From positions 2,707,501 through 2,771,500 of the forward strand of contig CATNEN010000041.1 in assembly GCA_950097015.1 (NCBI GenBank): a stretch of 64,000 nucleotides of DNA, read 5' to 3'. The notes beneath the pieces were generated by a model that made no database searches, was not told the DNA's origin, and was given only the letters and a program-made list of their open reading frames with translations. The stretch is from Macrostomum hystrix (Eukaryota; Platyhelminthes; Macrostomidae). A program made the position numbers and the translations under genes. Shown piece by piece: positions 62,897 to 64,000 of the stretch. Within the stretch, counting starts at the first letter, position 1; each line of letters begins with the position of its first letter.

Positions 62897-64000
62897 AATG
62901 CATTCAGCCAGCTGTTATACTCAGAATGCATTCAGCCAGCTGTTATACTCAGAATGCATTCAGCCAGCTGTTATCCTCAGAATACTTTCAGCCAGCTGTT
63001 ATCATCAGAATACATTCAGCCAGCTGTTATTCTCAGAATACATTCAGCCAGCTGTTATACTCAGAATGCATTCAGCCAGCTGTTTTCCTCAGAATACATT
63101 CAGCCAGCTGTTATTCTCAGAATACATTCAGCCAGCTGTTATACTCAGAATACATTCAGCCAGCTGTTATACTCAGAATGCATTCAGCCAGCTGTTATCC
63201 TCAGAATGCATTCAGCCAGCTGTTATACTCAGAATGCATTCAGCCAGCTGTTATCACCAGAATGCATTCAGCCAGCTGTTATCACCAGAATGCATTCAGC
63301 CAGCTGTTATTCTCAGAATGCATTCAGCCAGCTGTTATTCTCAGAATGCATTCAGCCAGCTGTTATACTCAGAATGCATTCAGGCAGCTGTTATCACCAG
63401 AATGCATTCAGCCAGCTGTTATTCTCAGAATACATTCAGCCAGCTGTTATTCTCAGAATGCATTCAGCCAGCTGATTATCATCAGAATACATTCAGCCAG
63501 CTGTTATACTCAGAATACATTCAGCCAGCTGTTATACTCAGAATGCATTCAGCCAGCTGTTATACTCAGAATGCATTCAGCCAGCTGTTATACTCAGAAT
63601 GCATTCAGCCAGCTGTTATACTCAGAATGCATTCAGCCAGCTGTTATACTCAGAATGCATTCAGCCAGCTGTTATCCTCAGAATACATTCAGCCAGCTGT
63701 TATACTCAGAATACATTCAGCCAGCTGTTATTCTCAGAATACATTCAGCCAGCTGTTATCCTCAGAATGCATTCAGCCAGCTGTTATACTCAGAATGCAT
63801 TCAGCCAGGTGTTATCATCAGAATGCATTCAGGCAGCTGTTTTCCTCAGAATGCATTCAGCCAGCTGTTATCCTCAGAATACATTCAGCCAGCTGTTATA
63901 CTCAGAATACATTCAGCCAGCTGTTATACTCAGAATGCATTCAGGCAGCTGTTATACTCAGAATGCATTCAGCCAGCTGTTATCCTCAGAATACATTCAG

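Larger units (their letters stand above)
13800..64000. repeat. 28-bp satellite DNA array, at least 50.2 kb, runs off the right edge
   Basis: About 1,790 head-to-tail copies lie in a single orientation with no interruption by other sequence. In order, the unit is GAATGCATTC (a perfect 10-bp palindrome), AGC, CAGCTG and TTATACTCA. Variation is concentrated at a few places. GAATGCATTC alternates with GAATACATTC. The segment after CTGTT is ATACTC, ATCCTC, ATTCTC, ATCATC, ATCACC or TTCCTC. AGCCAG is sometimes AGGCAG or AGCTAG. A 29-bp unit with an extra A (CAGCTGATTATCATCAG) recurs roughly sixty times but is absent from the first 2.7 kb. Length and purity are typical of satellite DNA, possibly centromeric or heterochromatic, but location cannot be judged from sequence alone. 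Confidence 0.97.

Noticed and set aside
13732-63475. Dozens of long overlapping forward open frames (up to about 1,585 codons) with a Cys-containing 28-residue repeat
   Set aside because: They are a by-product of a 28-bp unit with no forward stop codon: all three frames are open at once and read the same cycle. No frame shows preferential conservation and there is no unique start region, signal peptide or domain.
13800-64000. CRISPR array (28-bp repeats)
   Set aside because: There are no unique spacers; the units are contiguous. The context is eukaryotic and there are no cas genes.

Overview
The window is eukaryotic DNA. It has spliced genes with GT-AG introns, seven-transmembrane neuropeptide-type receptors, a mariner transposon inside an intron, several unrelated minisatellites and a very large satellite array. 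Nothing looks bacterial. The overall style would fit a free-living flatworm or another repeat-rich invertebrate genome, but the species is an inference with modest support.

Layout. Positions 1-697 hold the end of a class A GPCR gene whose body lies off the left edge: an intron filled with a 19-bp minisatellite, then the last (TM7) exon at 344-697. Positions 698-3742 are intergenic, with a 35-bp and a 58-bp minisatellite and some degenerate short repeats. Positions 3743-7944 are a second, complete four-exon GPCR of the same type (predicted 378 aa). Its introns carry a 52-bp minisatellite (14 copies), an internally deleted mariner element with 29-bp inverted ends and TA target duplication (5872-7009), and 19-bp and 21-bp minisatellites. 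The TM7 exon and the minisatellite in front of it match the gene at the left edge (225 of 228 bases in the conserved part of the exon), so the two receptors are tandem paralogues about 7.3 kb apart. Positions 7945-11571 are non-coding as far as I can see. Positions 11572-12762 are an intronless, unrelated class A GPCR (396 aa).

From about 13800 to the right edge (64000) the window is one uninterrupted satellite: roughly 1,790 copies of a 28-bp unit. Each unit joins a 10-bp palindrome, GAATGCATTC, to a CAGCTG hexamer and a short variable segment. The unit has no stop codon in any forward frame, so it creates huge overlapping open frames (up to about 1,585 codons) that I do not regard as genes. 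Because a few positions vary in a small set of states, higher-order repeats can be read directly: a 1,934-bp tandem unit near 16-20 kb, a 6,141-bp tandem unit from about 26.6 kb, and 1,597/1,653-bp units near 49.7-54.5 kb. A block of about 4.1 kb at 18.3-22.4 kb also recurs nearly identically 40,520 bp away. A zone at 36.8-39.1 kb, with scattered cases from 32 to 43 kb, contains units that look like two variants merged by one-base indels. This pattern suggests a consensus or assembly artefact.

The receptors share no pathway that can be read from sequence. Both kinds are plasma-membrane peptide-receptor-like GPCRs, and their ligands cannot be assigned here.
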